Positions 1 through 8,632 of a DNA stretch of 64,000 bases are shown piece after piece. The translations under genes and the position numbers were made by a program. The stretch covers positions 4,105,001-4,169,000 of the forward strand of contig NZ_CP059732.1 in the NCBI RefSeq assembly GCF_014117325.1, in the 5' to 3' direction. The notes under the pieces were generated by a model. The model was not told the DNA's origin. It did not search any database and saw only the letters and a list, made by a program, of their open reading frames with translations. The DNA comes from Spirosoma foliorum (GTDB lineage Bacteria > Bacteroidota > Bacteroidia > Cytophagales > Spirosomataceae). Positions within the stretch are counted from its first letter, which is position 1. Every line of letters begins with the position of its first letter.

Positions 1-1
1 G

Positions 2-1003
2 ACCGTGTTTTCGATGGTCCGGATTGACGACAATTACCAACCCAACGGATACCAGCTGATTGGCACACCCTTCAGCGAAAAACGCAGCACTTTAGTTCGG
101 ATGGCCTACATCGGCTTTAAGATGCTTCAGCAGCATCGGCAAAAAAAGTATTCCATTATACACGCTTTCTGGGCTTATCCGGCGGGTTTCTGGGCCATAC
201 AGTTGGCGAATTTCCTGCGACTTAAAACCATTGTAACATTTATGGGGGGCGAAGTAGCCAATCTATCTTCGATCAACTATGGCCTTTACCAGACCACGTT
301 TAAGCGAAAACTGATTCAGCAAATTGCTCGGCACGCCAATGTTGTTGTAGCCTTAACTCAGCACCACTCTCGAAAAATCACCACTAAGCTCACTGTAAAG
401 CAGCTGGTAGTCATCCCCTTTGGTGTAGATTTAGCGCAGTTTTCTATTGTTCCCAAACTCCTTAAGCCGCCTTATCGTTTTCTGTATGTGGGCAATTTAA
501 ATCGAGTCAAAGACATTCCGACGCTACTCCACACCTTTCAGAGAATTAGTCAACAGGTAGACGCACGTTTGGACTTGATTGGCCTGGATACCTTGCACGG
601 AGAAATGCAGTTGTTAGCGAAGAAGCTAGGGTTGGCCGATACTGTTTATTTCCATGGCTACCAGCCCAATAACCAGCTTCAAGAATGGCTGGCGAAGACC
701 CATATTCTATTGCATACATCCCTATGGGAATCGCAGGCGGTGGTGGTCAATGAAGCTATAGCGTCAGGCGTGGTGGTATGTGGTACCCGAGTAGGCCTGA
801 TTGCCGACCTTGAGGGAACCGCTACAATAGCTGCAGCAGTAGGCGATGCTAATGAGTTAGCGCAAAAAGTGCTTCAGTTAGTAGATGATCCTACTCATTA
901 TGAGGAGTTAAGAAAAAACGGCATTGCCTGGAGCAAACGTCATGATTGGAAAATCCAGTACCAATGCTATAGTGGCTTATATCAGATGTTAGCAGCGATT
1001 TAG
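2..1003 (+). CDS. Glycosyltransferase family 4 (5' end outside window)
   Basis: This is the C-terminal part of a GT-B fold glycosyltransferase of family GT4, which transfers a sugar from an activated donor to a glycan or small-molecule acceptor in the cytoplasm. The frame is open to the window edge, so the start is missing; a GTG at position 5 is available but the protein would lack most of the usual N-terminal Rossmann domain. The donor-site EX7E motif is visible as ESQAVVVNE (about residues 242-250 counted from that GTG), followed by the usual small-residue stretch EAIASG. The family is clear; donor and acceptor are not. It converges on the methyltransferase/radical SAM cluster to the right and may belong to it functionally. 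Confidence 0.88.
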   Translation, partial: TVFSMVRIDDNYQPNGYQLIGTPFSEKRSTLVRMAYIGFKMLQQHRQKKYSIIHAFWAYPAGFWAIQLANFLRLKTIVTFMGGEVANLSSINYGLYQTTFKRKLIQQIARHANVVVALTQHHSRKITTKLTVKQLVVIPFGVDLAQFSIVPKLLKPPYRFLYVGNLNRVKDIPTLLHTFQRISQQVDARLDLIGLDTLHGEMQLLAKKLGLADTVYFHGYQPNNQLQEWLAKTHILLHTSLWESQAVVVNEAIASGVVVCGTRVGLIADLEGTATIAAAVGDANELAQKVLQLVDDPTHYEELRKNGIAWSKRHDWKIQYQCYSGLYQMLAAI

Positions 1004-1008
1004 CTATA

Positions 1009-1087
1009 TTTTTACCGCAGAGATCACAAAATCCCCAGACCCTCTGCGACCTTTGTAAATGGCCCTAGCGTTCTTTGCGGTTAAAAA
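1009..1087. repeat. Degenerate intergenic inverted repeat (CCGCAGAG type)
   Basis: The 95-base convergent gap holds a degenerate palindrome: ACCGCAGAG near 1014-1022, CTCTGCG at 1041-1047 and CTTTGCGGTTAAAA at 1073-1086. The outer arms pair imperfectly. It resembles the cacagag/ctctgcgg-type interspersed palindromes; a related element lies at 45239-45313. It may also end transcription from both sides. Confidence 0.5.
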
Positions 1088-1098
1088 ATAACTCCCAT

Positions 1099-1890
1099 TC
1101 ACTCCCTTTTTTTCCGAATAACAACCCAGGGAAACTGGCTCCGATTCTGTCTTAATAACCGTTGCCAGATGCTCGCTTTTCTATACTTATAAATCGGAGA
1201 ATAAGGCGCTAATTCCTGAAATGTATGGTGGAAATAATAGTGTGCCATTTCCGGATGGCCCAACTGTTGGTAATAGGCCTGTGTTCGTTTACGGGCGCTT
1301 TCCACGTCCTGAGATTCATAAAAAGGACTATCCAGAATATGGATTTCGCCGGTCGGTGTTAACACATCAAACAGTACCGTTACGAGTTTTTCGATGGAAG
1401 GGAAATATTGGCAGGCAGCGTTCAGTACCACTCTGTCAAAACTTTCAGGGGTGAATAAGCCCGTCAAGATATCGCCATAGCAGAAAGTCAGTTTAGGGCT
1501 GCCAAAGAGCTTTTGTGCCTGCTGCAGTTCCGGCAGGTTCAGGTCCAGGCCTACCACATATACCTGAGGTAAGGCAGTCATTTTTGCTGAAAACCAGCCA
1601 TTACCGCAGCCTAAATCCAGAATGCGCGTAGTAGTTTGGGACTGAGCTAAATCCAGGCAAAAACGATTGGCCGTTTGTTTTCGAAGTTGCCATTCCTGAG
1701 CATGTGGAGTGCCATCGGGTAAGTCAGGCAGTAGGTTAACTAAATCGTCACTCATCACCCGATCCTCTTTTGTTCGAACCTGCAGATAGGCTTCTTCGTG
1801 CGTACATTCAGGCATATAAGGCGAGAGCAAATAAACGCCTTCCATAGTAGGCGATTGTTCTATGCATTGATGAATAGCCATAGTACGCAT
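1099..1890 (-). CDS. Class I SAM-dependent methyltransferase
   Basis: A 263-residue cytoplasmic methyltransferase. The SAM-binding motif I LDLGCGNG lies at about residues 91-98, followed by the acidic end of beta-2 (VGLDLN) and a Rossmann core typical of Methyltransf_11/25 families. The N-terminal 80 residues are not part of the core and may bind the substrate. I chose the ATG at 1890 because it overlaps the stop of the upstream radical SAM gene as TAATG, a translational-coupling arrangement; a longer frame to 1938 would overlap that gene by 49 bases. It is the last gene of a leftward cluster. The substrate is unknown. Confidence 0.85.
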   Translation of the reverse strand: MRTMAIHQCIEQSPTMEGVYLLSPYMPECTHEEAYLQVRTKEDRVMSDDLVNLLPDLPDGTPHAQEWQLRKQTANRFCLDLAQSQTTTRILDLGCGNGWFSAKMTALPQVYVVGLDLNLPELQQAQKLFGSPKLTFCYGDILTGLFTPESFDRVVLNAACQYFPSIEKLVTVLFDVLTPTGEIHILDSPFYESQDVESARKRTQAYYQQLGHPEMAHYYFHHTFQELAPYSPIYKYRKASIWQRLLRQNRSQFPWVVIRKKRE

Positions 1891-3410
1891 TAAAGCATTG
1901 TAGCTCCTTCTGTTTCTGGTTGCCGGTATCGAAGCCAAAATCGTTGTAGCAGTTTAAGTTCAAGGGGAAAATGAAAGAAATTTGTTCGGTATCGAAGCTT
2001 CGAAAGAACCGAAATAGCTTTCCGCTGAAACGAACTTAACTTCACATCCTGTGCTGTCGGAAAACGGGCATTCAACACTACTTCAAAATTGCGAATCTTG
2101 TCGACCATTGACGCCCTCAGCCAGGGCGTAAGCGGATTTTTGCGAAGATCAAACCCTTTCCATTCCTGGGCCAGCCAATCCTCTAGCTTCTGCGGAAAAA
2201 CAAACCCACTGGCCTTCACTTTCTCATATAAATCGCTGCCTTCGGTGAGCACCGGACTGTATACATACATGATGATTTCAGTAGCCGGATTCGCCTGTTT
2301 TACCTTTTTGATAAACTCAATGTCGTCATCAATCATGGCCATCACCTGCTGCTGCGTTTCGGCGGGGAAACCGAGTACGAACGAATACTCAGGAATGATA
2401 TTAAACCGGCCCAGTCTCTCGGCAAAGCGAATCATCTGCGCTGCATTTTGTGTACCGCCTTTATCGATGGCTTTCAGCGTATCTTCATTACCTGTCTCGG
2501 CACCGAGGAAAATCATCCGGCAACCCGCCCGACTCATCAGGGCCAGTGTATCGTCCGAAAACTTGTCAAGGGTATCAATGCGTGCTTCGCCCCACCATTG
2601 AATACGGTCTTGTTCAATCAGTTCACAAAACGTCCGAACGCGCTTTTCGGAGACAAAGAAGTTATTATCGCAGAACTCAACTGAATCGACACCATAAGTA
2701 TCTTTCAAATATTTGACATCCTGATACAGCCGTTCGGCCGATGAGCCTTTCCATCGTGCTTCAAAAATAGGCACAATGCCACAGAACGAACAGGTAAACG
2801 GGCAACCGAAGCTGCTATGATATAAGGTAGTCTTTCGTCCCAGATGCGTCTTTCCGAAATAAGACTGAATGGGATAAAATTTCTCGAGTTCATGATAAGG
2901 AAGCACAGGCAGTGAATCCATATCAATCGAGGTGATTTTATGGGTTTTGACCAGCGTCCCTTTATCGATAAAAATTAAGTTATTGATTCGACGCAGATCT
3001 TGCGTGTTTTCCAACGCATCCAGCAAAGCCGGAAACGCCAAATCACCGATCCCATTTACGATATAATCGACATACCCAGAATCCAGCGATACTTTGTATT
3101 GATTGGAGGCAAAATAACCGCCCCATATGGTTATGATATGCGGGTATTCTTCCCTTATTTTCTTCGTAAACGGAATAGCCTGGCGCAACTGCGGACCGGG
3201 CATAACTGTGCAGCCGAAATAGGCATATTCTCCCGTATCCAGATAATTTTTCAGTTTACTCCAGGGATCACTTTCGCGATTGCCATCCACCAAAACAAAG
3301 TCATATTTTCCATAAATAGACGCTGCCACTTGCAAAATAGACAGTGGAATTCTAGGCTTGTACTTAGTTACAAGTGGATTAAAAAGTATAACCTTCGTTC
3401 TGACTTTCAT
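1890..3410 (-). CDS. Cobalamin-binding-domain radical SAM enzyme
   Basis: A 506-residue radical SAM enzyme with an N-terminal B12-binding-type Rossmann domain (about residues 1-150) and a radical SAM barrel carrying the [4Fe-4S] motif CPFTCSFC (C203, C207, C210). Class B family members use SAM, and usually cobalamin, for difficult methylations or ring chemistry at unactivated carbons. The sequence after the cluster (GAETG, then a C-terminal extension of about 100 residues) is typical. It is translationally coupled to the methyltransferase downstream. Substrate cannot be inferred. Whether cobalamin is bound is not certain, because a canonical DxHxxG loop is not evident. Confidence 0.88.
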   Translation of the reverse strand: MKVRTKVILFNPLVTKYKPRIPLSILQVAASIYGKYDFVLVDGNRESDPWSKLKNYLDTGEYAYFGCTVMPGPQLRQAIPFTKKIREEYPHIITIWGGYFASNQYKVSLDSGYVDYIVNGIGDLAFPALLDALENTQDLRRINNLIFIDKGTLVKTHKITSIDMDSLPVLPYHELEKFYPIQSYFGKTHLGRKTTLYHSSFGCPFTCSFCGIVPIFEARWKGSSAERLYQDVKYLKDTYGVDSVEFCDNNFFVSEKRVRTFCELIEQDRIQWWGEARIDTLDKFSDDTLALMSRAGCRMIFLGAETGNEDTLKAIDKGGTQNAAQMIRFAERLGRFNIIPEYSFVLGFPAETQQQVMAMIDDDIEFIKKVKQANPATEIIMYVYSPVLTEGSDLYEKVKASGFVFPQKLEDWLAQEWKGFDLRKNPLTPWLRASMVDKIRNFEVVLNARFPTAQDVKLSSFQRKAISVLSKLRYRTNFFHFPLELKLLQRFWLRYRQPETEGATML

Positions 3411-3450
3411 TACGATAACGTTTGAGTATCGATTGGCCCTGACAGATTAC

Positions 3451-4119
3451 CTAAGCGGATAGTTTAATTAAATAATACATCTCGCCTTTTCTTTTCGGAG
3501 TTGCGTAGAGCTCCCACCGATAATTCCCTTCAATAGCTAATTGCTGGATTCTATCAATGTGACAATCTTCTGAAAGCACCATCATCGCATAGCCCGTATC
3601 GGTTAAGAAATAGGCTAGTTGAAGGAATAAATTTTTAAAATATAGATGATCAATACCGCAAAACCAGGCTTTTTCAGCATCATTTTTCGGGTCTCTAGGA
3701 TAGTAGGGAGGATTAATGAGGATTATATCAAACAATCGGCCGCTAAGCTTGGCAAACAAATCCGAATGAACGATATCAATATTTACTGAGTTTATCTGTG
3801 CATTATCTTTAATTGCAGTACACGCTAATGGATTAATATCTGAAGCTGTGACATTGGCTCCTTTCTGTGCCATCGCAATAGATAATAGTCCAGATCCAGC
3901 CCCTAATTCAAGCGCCTTTAGCCCTCCTATTAATTGGGTAGCAGTAAATTCCAGTAAAAGAAGCGTACTTGAAAATAAGGTCGGATGAAATACGCCAGGC
4001 GGAATTTTTAGCTGAATAGTACCAACTGTTACTTTTCTCTCTTTGGACAAATAATATCGGGTAATGGGTATGAGCACCCATTTTCCAAACGTTTTTCGCG
4101 TACGCTTTATAATATCCAT
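3451..4119 (-). CDS. Small-domain class I methyltransferase with NPPY motif
   Basis: A 222-residue methyltransferase. Motif I appears as LELGAGSGLL and the catalytic-loop motif as NPPYYP, the signature of N-methyltransferases of the HemK/PrmC, RsmC and TrmN6 type that methylate amides or exocyclic amines. There is no recognisable RNA- or ribosome-binding extension, so a small-molecule or peptide substrate is possible given the neighbours. It starts at an ATG and sits 40 bases upstream of the radical SAM gene, in the same orientation. Its DNA is more AT-rich than the radical SAM gene to its left. Confidence 0.82.
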   Translation of the reverse strand: MDIIKRTRKTFGKWVLIPITRYYLSKERKVTVGTIQLKIPPGVFHPTLFSSTLLLLEFTATQLIGGLKALELGAGSGLLSIAMAQKGANVTASDINPLACTAIKDNAQINSVNIDIVHSDLFAKLSGRLFDIILINPPYYPRDPKNDAEKAWFCGIDHLYFKNLFLQLAYFLTDTGYAMMVLSEDCHIDRIQQLAIEGNYRWELYATPKRKGEMYYLIKLSA

Positions 4120-4205
4120 CCGTTTACATTTTATTTACAATAGAGCGCAGCCTCTTATGATAATTATGATTTAATCAGTGTTAATCATAATTATCTGCGT
4201 TCTAT

Positions 4206-5027
4206 TTATGCAGTACGTTTCTTCAATGTGATCGTATAATAATCACCAATCCTATTGAACGGGTAAAAACGATTAAAGCTATTTTCTGCTCTTTTCAGAA
4301 AATCCCACAACATTGGGTATCGCTCAGGAAAAGTCTCCATGTACGAAGGTGGAACAATGGTACATATTCCTTCTAATTCAATCAATTCAAATTCTTCTTT
4401 TAAGTGCTCAATAATATACGAAGGTTGATAATACCAACATAAAAAATGAATGCCATCAATATGTGCTTTAGCTCCTTTCTTAGCAAACAGTCGACGAAAA
4501 GCTACTTTAAAATATCCTCTAAATACATGTAAAAATTCCCATAGGCAAAAAGGTGGCATAATCGTTAGCGTTACAACTCCACCTGATTTTACTAGAGTAC
4601 TAAACGAGTGTAATACTTTATCAAGTTGATTTGTACAGTTCAGCCCACCAAAATTTGAAAAAATAGCATCATAAGGCCCACTTTTTGTCAGGTTCTCTAA
4701 AGCAAGAAAAGATGTTTGTTCATAGGTAACCGAATCTGATAGTTGAGCGGATATTATTTTCTGGCTTAGCTGACGTAGCATCCCCTCCGAAACATCAGTA
4801 GCATGTACATAATGTCCTTGACGTGCCAAATAAATAGAATCTTCCCCGGTACCAGCATTCAATTCTAAAATAGAGCTGCCTGATTTTAACTGTTTTTCAA
4901 AATGATTGCGAATTTTCATCCGCTTATATTGAACAATTTCATTATCACCATACGTCTGATCGAAAACAGTTGACTGTTTTGTAAATGCCATTTTAGCGGC
5001 TTCATTTTCGATGAGATGATTCAGCAT
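4206..5027 (-). CDS. Class I SAM-dependent methyltransferase
   Basis: A methyltransferase of about 273 residues with motif I LELNAGTGEDS and a following acidic post-II segment (HATDVS). A segment of about 55 residues after the core (FRGYFKVAFRR region) may form a substrate lid. An open frame runs back to a TTG at 5039, but I prefer the ATG at 5027. The start lies about 13 bases after the stop of the upstream methyltransferase, so the two are probably cotranscribed and coupled. A Methyltransf_11/25-type fold is clear; substrate unknown. Confidence 0.82.
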   Translation of the reverse strand: MLNHLIENEAAKMAFTKQSTVFDQTYGDNEIVQYKRMKIRNHFEKQLKSGSSILELNAGTGEDSIYLARQGHYVHATDVSEGMLRQLSQKIISAQLSDSVTYEQTSFLALENLTKSGPYDAIFSNFGGLNCTNQLDKVLHSFSTLVKSGGVVTLTIMPPFCLWEFLHVFRGYFKVAFRRLFAKKGAKAHIDGIHFLCWYYQPSYIIEHLKEEFELIELEGICTIVPPSYMETFPERYPMLWDFLKRAENSFNRFYPFNRIGDYYTITLKKRTA

Positions 5028-5040
5028 AATTTCAAGCAAT

Positions 5041-5832
5041 TCATTTATTATTTAAAGCCATAACCAGATACCCTTCCATCAGTTTTCGTTCAGATGCAAA
5101 CAGATTAAAACTTTGTTCAAAAATCTGGGTTCTTTTCATTAAAAACATTTTTCCGTAAAGATTACCCAATGTGGTAAACAGATGAGAAAGTTTCTCATTG
5201 ATTTTCTCCTTCACTTGAATCCTATTTAATACATCTACTTTTTCAATTTTTAGAACCGTAAAATGATGTTTTTCCAACAACGCTTTCCAATCGTTCAGAT
5301 ACGGATAATCCGTGCTTGCCTGAGGAAGGCCAAATTGTTCAATAGCAGATATATTGAATGCCGTGGCTTCTATCATATCGGTACTCATTAGCCAAATGGT
5401 TTCATTAAAAATCAATTTACCAGCAGGCTTTAATAAGCGACTAAATTGAGCTATCAGTTCACATAATGTCGGGCCATTTTGTATGCCCAAAACTGACTCA
5501 ACATAGACCTTATCGAAAGAGTTATCCGCGAAATCATTCAGTTGGTTTTGACCGATTCTCTTAATAGTGGCTCGGTCTTTAAGCAAGCAAAAAGCCAATC
5601 GTTTCGAAGCTTTCTTAATCATTATCTTAGACTTGTCGACAGCCCAAAAAGTTGTCTGCCTATATCGAGATACAACTTTGACCAACGTGCCACCTGTCCC
5701 AACACCAAACTCTAAAATCTGCTCTTCTGGCTGACAATCAAGCCACTGGATCAGGTGTTCAGTCGCTAGCTCACCTTTTGCGTGGAGATAAGGTTTATTC
5801 TGTTGAGCCAGATAGTCCAGATATCGCATCAT
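5041..5832 (-). CDS. Class I SAM-dependent methyltransferase
   Basis: A 263-residue methyltransferase. Motif I is LEFGVGTGGTL near residues 40-50, then FWAVDKS at the end of beta-2 and a motif IV-like segment (KVYVESVLGIQNG). The N-terminus (RYLDYLAQQNKP) is short and helical. Two consecutive ATG codons are possible starts. The stop is 13 bases from the next methyltransferase start and the start is 10 bases from the stop of the upstream radical SAM gene, so these genes form a tight operon. Several such enzymes side by side suggest successive methylations of one scaffold, or different sites on it. Confidence 0.82.
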   Translation of the reverse strand: MMRYLDYLAQQNKPYLHAKGELATEHLIQWLDCQPEEQILEFGVGTGGTLVKVVSRYRQTTFWAVDKSKIMIKKASKRLAFCLLKDRATIKRIGQNQLNDFADNSFDKVYVESVLGIQNGPTLCELIAQFSRLLKPAGKLIFNETIWLMSTDMIEATAFNISAIEQFGLPQASTDYPYLNDWKALLEKHHFTVLKIEKVDVLNRIQVKEKINEKLSHLFTTLGNLYGKMFLMKRTQIFEQSFNLFASERKLMEGYLVMALNNK

Positions 5833-5842
5833 CGTCTTTGGT

Positions 5843-7261
5843 CTAAGGTAGAAGTAGCTTCACTCCCTGAAAGCTCAGCCGCTCACGTGCCCATAAGTAT
5901 GGTAGCTTCAGCAAGGCCTTTGCAGAGCTCTTTTGCCAACCTCTAACTGCTTTCTCTTTCCGATAAACCCGATGCGTGTATTCGTGCAAGCGTCGATAGA
6001 ATTTGGCTGAGAATGTTGCTTTATAAAGCATAGCCAAATCATCAGAATCTTCCCAATTTTGCTTACGTTGAAGTTGCGCTTTTACTTTCTCGTAAAACCC
6101 AGTTCCTGGCAATGGATACGAGACGGAAATACCTATATCATCAGGTAAGAGCCGTTTCACCATAGTCAGGGTCTTTTGGATATCCTCCCACTGTTCGCCT
6201 AAATAACCATATTGTAAAAAGAAAGCTACTTTAACTCCTCTCTGCTGCAAACCTTGTGTAGCTTGTTCTATTTCAGCAATGGTAATGCCCTTATCCATAG
6301 CATCCAGAATCTTTTGCGAACCGCTCTCCGCTCCTATCCAAACTTCATCAAGGCCCACATCGATTAAATCCTGAATCGTATCTTCTTTTACTAACAAATC
6401 CGCTCTCGACTGAATTTTCAGCTTAAGATTCAGCTTTCTCTCCTTAATAATTTGCCTGAACTCCTTTACCCAACCAGGTTTTAGTCCAAAAATATCGTCA
6501 CATACCCAAAAATGAGAGGCTCCCTGGCTAACCAGATAGCTCAATTCATCGGCCACTTTTTGCGGAGATCGGGAATTGTAGCGCTTACCATAGATGGGTT
6601 TTGCACACCAGTTACATTTAAAAGGGCAACCTCGTGTAGTAGCAATATTCAGAGAGAAATAGCCATGCGATTGCTGCCAGATTTTTTCATAATCACTAAG
6701 CCGTACGAGATCCCAAGCTGGCGTTGGGTATTCATCCAGAGCAGGCAAACTGGCTCCTTTAGGAATATGCACAACATACTGATCTTTCATAAAGGCCACT
6801 CCTTTCAGTTCGCCAAGATTAGCTAAATCTCTGCCTAAAACTGTTTGAAGCATTTGCTCTGATTCACCTAATAAAACAACATCAGCACCAGCCTGAAGGT
6901 ATTTTTCATAATGATCCGTAGCGTCAGAACTGTTAACAATTATCTGGCAGCCAGCAGCTTTCCCGTATCGAATCAAATCGAAACAAGCCTCTCGCATAAC
7001 CGTGAGGCACATTTTACTGAGGTAATTAAAATTATCATCAAAAATGACCAGATAATCTGGCTTTGTATTCGTAAGATAAGGATCAATCTCGGCCGTTGAC
7101 TTCGCTAAGTTTGTATCGAAAAGAGAAACGTCGTAGCCCGCTTTACGCAATATGGCAGCAGCCAGAATCGTCCCATAAGGAGGATATGGTTTCTGTGCTT
7201 TCCATTGCTTTTTGTCAAAGCGATAGAAATAGGTGTTAGTCAGTAATACCTTCCTTTTCAT
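5843..7261 (-). CDS. B12-binding-domain radical SAM enzyme (second)
   Basis: A 472-residue radical SAM enzyme with an N-terminal cobalamin-binding-like domain (about residues 1-160; AGADVVLLGESE is the usual end of this domain) and the cluster motif CPFKCNWC (C212, C216, C219), followed by the class-typical GAESGS and the YPLPGTGFYEKVK strand-helix. The family includes BchE-like and other class B methylases. It is not a close paralogue of the enzyme at 1890-3410 by eye, so the two probably catalyse different steps. It follows the nucleotidyltransferase gene with 11 bases between. Confidence 0.88.
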   Translation of the reverse strand: MKRKVLLTNTYFYRFDKKQWKAQKPYPPYGTILAAAILRKAGYDVSLFDTNLAKSTAEIDPYLTNTKPDYLVIFDDNFNYLSKMCLTVMREACFDLIRYGKAAGCQIIVNSSDATDHYEKYLQAGADVVLLGESEQMLQTVLGRDLANLGELKGVAFMKDQYVVHIPKGASLPALDEYPTPAWDLVRLSDYEKIWQQSHGYFSLNIATTRGCPFKCNWCAKPIYGKRYNSRSPQKVADELSYLVSQGASHFWVCDDIFGLKPGWVKEFRQIIKERKLNLKLKIQSRADLLVKEDTIQDLIDVGLDEVWIGAESGSQKILDAMDKGITIAEIEQATQGLQQRGVKVAFFLQYGYLGEQWEDIQKTLTMVKRLLPDDIGISVSYPLPGTGFYEKVKAQLQRKQNWEDSDDLAMLYKATFSAKFYRRLHEYTHRVYRKEKAVRGWQKSSAKALLKLPYLWARERLSFQGVKLLLP

Positions 7262-7272
7262 TTGCTATTAAA

Positions 7273-8181
7273 CTATGCAATCTCACTAATACCTTGCGTG
7301 TAACTATTCATAATTTTAGGGTATTTAGCAAGAATATGAGACTTGGCTACATGTCTTTGCAGGTCTATGTAATAATTAGGTTGCTCGAAAAGTATGGGGT
7401 TAAATTTCCTCTTCCTTTTTTTTATAGAATAATCTAACAACCACTTATCCATCTTTTCTCCCAAATCATTATTAAAACATTTTTCTAACACCTTCTGAAT
7501 AAATGACTGTTTTTTTGTAACATCCTTATCTGGCAAGAGTGAAAATCTTGGAAAAAAATCAGCTGCCCACGAGTTTTCTAAAGCCATTTCTTTATAGTAT
7601 TTATAACCAAATAGAGGCACTAATGTCTTAAGCTCGATAGCTGTATATAAACTACGTTCATCGATAGACAAATGCTTACTATCAATCAAATAATTATAGC
7701 AGAAAAACTTAGATTGATTCAGCAAAAAGAATCGTCTGAAACAGCTACAAAAAAAATTAACAATCCATAATCGCTTAGGTTCAGTAATTATAAAAAAATC
7801 AATATCACTATCAGGGTCCACACAGTCTTTAGAGATAGACCCCGATAGGAATACAGCACGGATATAAGGGAAATTAATTATAATTCGAGTAACAATTCGA
7901 GCTATTTTCATATATTTCAGTGCTCTATTGTTACGATTTTTTCGCCTTTCAATGATTGTTTTATCATTACGTAAACAATAGAAATTGTCTATCAAAAAAA
8001 TCTTTCTTTCCCTAACAAGTTCTGAAAGACATACGACTAATTCATCAGCCTCTATTTTACCTCGTTCGAAAATTTCTTTCTCAGAGAGAGGATATTGAAA
8101 AATATGAGAATAAACAAGAATATTTAACGTATCTCGTTTCTTAACTTCCCAATTAAGTGGATTGGACCTAGCTGTTACCAT
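7273..8181 (-). CDS. Nucleotidyltransferase-fold protein with N-terminal winged-helix-like region
   Basis: About 302 residues. A Pol-beta-superfamily nucleotidyltransferase motif is visible: GSISK at about 114-118 followed by SDIDFF with D126 and D128, the metal-binding acidic pair. The first 75 residues (YSHIFQYPLSEKEIF, then ELVRERKIF and a strand) look like a small winged helix. The C-terminal 150 residues are helical and lysine-rich with no motif I know. I use the ATG at 8181; a TTG at 8199 is in frame. Probable first gene of the leftward cluster. It is the most AT-rich gene in the window (28 and 35 percent G+C in two 60-base lines counted), a sign of foreign origin. Transferred group and target are unknown. 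Confidence 0.7.
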   Translation of the reverse strand: MVTARSNPLNWEVKKRDTLNILVYSHIFQYPLSEKEIFERGKIEADELVVCLSELVRERKIFLIDNFYCLRNDKTIIERRKNRNNRALKYMKIARIVTRIIINFPYIRAVFLSGSISKDCVDPDSDIDFFIITEPKRLWIVNFFCSCFRRFFLLNQSKFFCYNYLIDSKHLSIDERSLYTAIELKTLVPLFGYKYYKEMALENSWAADFFPRFSLLPDKDVTKKQSFIQKVLEKCFNNDLGEKMDKWLLDYSIKKRKRKFNPILFEQPNYYIDLQRHVAKSHILAKYPKIMNSYTQGISEIA

Positions 8182-8334
8182 TGTGAATTCACTAGCCAAT
8201 AGGTTGAGTATTTATACCAGTTGATTAAAAAAACAGAAAATACAATCCATTGCCCTCATAAAAAGGGTTGCCTACTACAATCAGTCCGTGAACTATTTTC
8301 TATTTTTATAGAAGCAATACGGAAGCTTATTTAG

Positions 8335-8352
8335 AAGGGTTGCGCAACCCTT
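8335..8352. promoter_or_regulatory. Perfect 18-bp palindrome upstream of the cluster
   Basis: AAGGGTTGC followed directly by its complement GCAACCCTT. It lies about 155 bases upstream of the nucleotidyltransferase start in a gene-free stretch (8182-8632) that otherwise holds only the hairpin at 8395-8451 and plain AT-rich sequence. A second half-site-like AAAGGGTTGC occurs near 8262. It could be an operator for a dimeric regulator or a hairpin; the sequence cannot decide. Confidence 0.35.
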
Positions 8353-8394
8353 AAATTTTCTTTTCAGAAAGCGCATCTACTCGGATATGATTAT

Positions 8395-8451
8395 GCCCAC
8401 GAGCCAATAAAAAAAGCCACTTAGAGTGGCTTTTTTTATTGGCTCGTGGGC
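8395..8451. terminator. 26-bp perfect hairpin, probable terminator of the LytS/LytTR operon
   Basis: Two 26-base arms (8395-8420 and 8426-8451) are exact inverted complements with a five-base loop. The stem contains a run of seven A/T pairs, so either strand ends in a U-rich segment inside the stem. It lies downstream of the leftward LytTR gene and upstream of the leftward nucleotidyltransferase gene, so it would insulate the two units. Confidence 0.65.
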
Positions 8452-8632
8452 TACCCTTGTAGAACATTTTTTACTAGCAGAACAACAGTTTAATTCTTTT
8501 TTAATACCACAGGCTACTGCGAAAAATTACATACCACTGAATACCAACAATATAACAAAATAACCAAAGCCGTCCTGCCTAAATTATGGTTAATCCAATT
8601 TTAAGTTCGTTGATTTAGATGTAGAACCAACC

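Noticed and set aside
2089..3425. Open frames on the + strand opposite the first radical SAM gene
   Set aside because: They overlap a conserved enzyme, have no signature and no plausible context.
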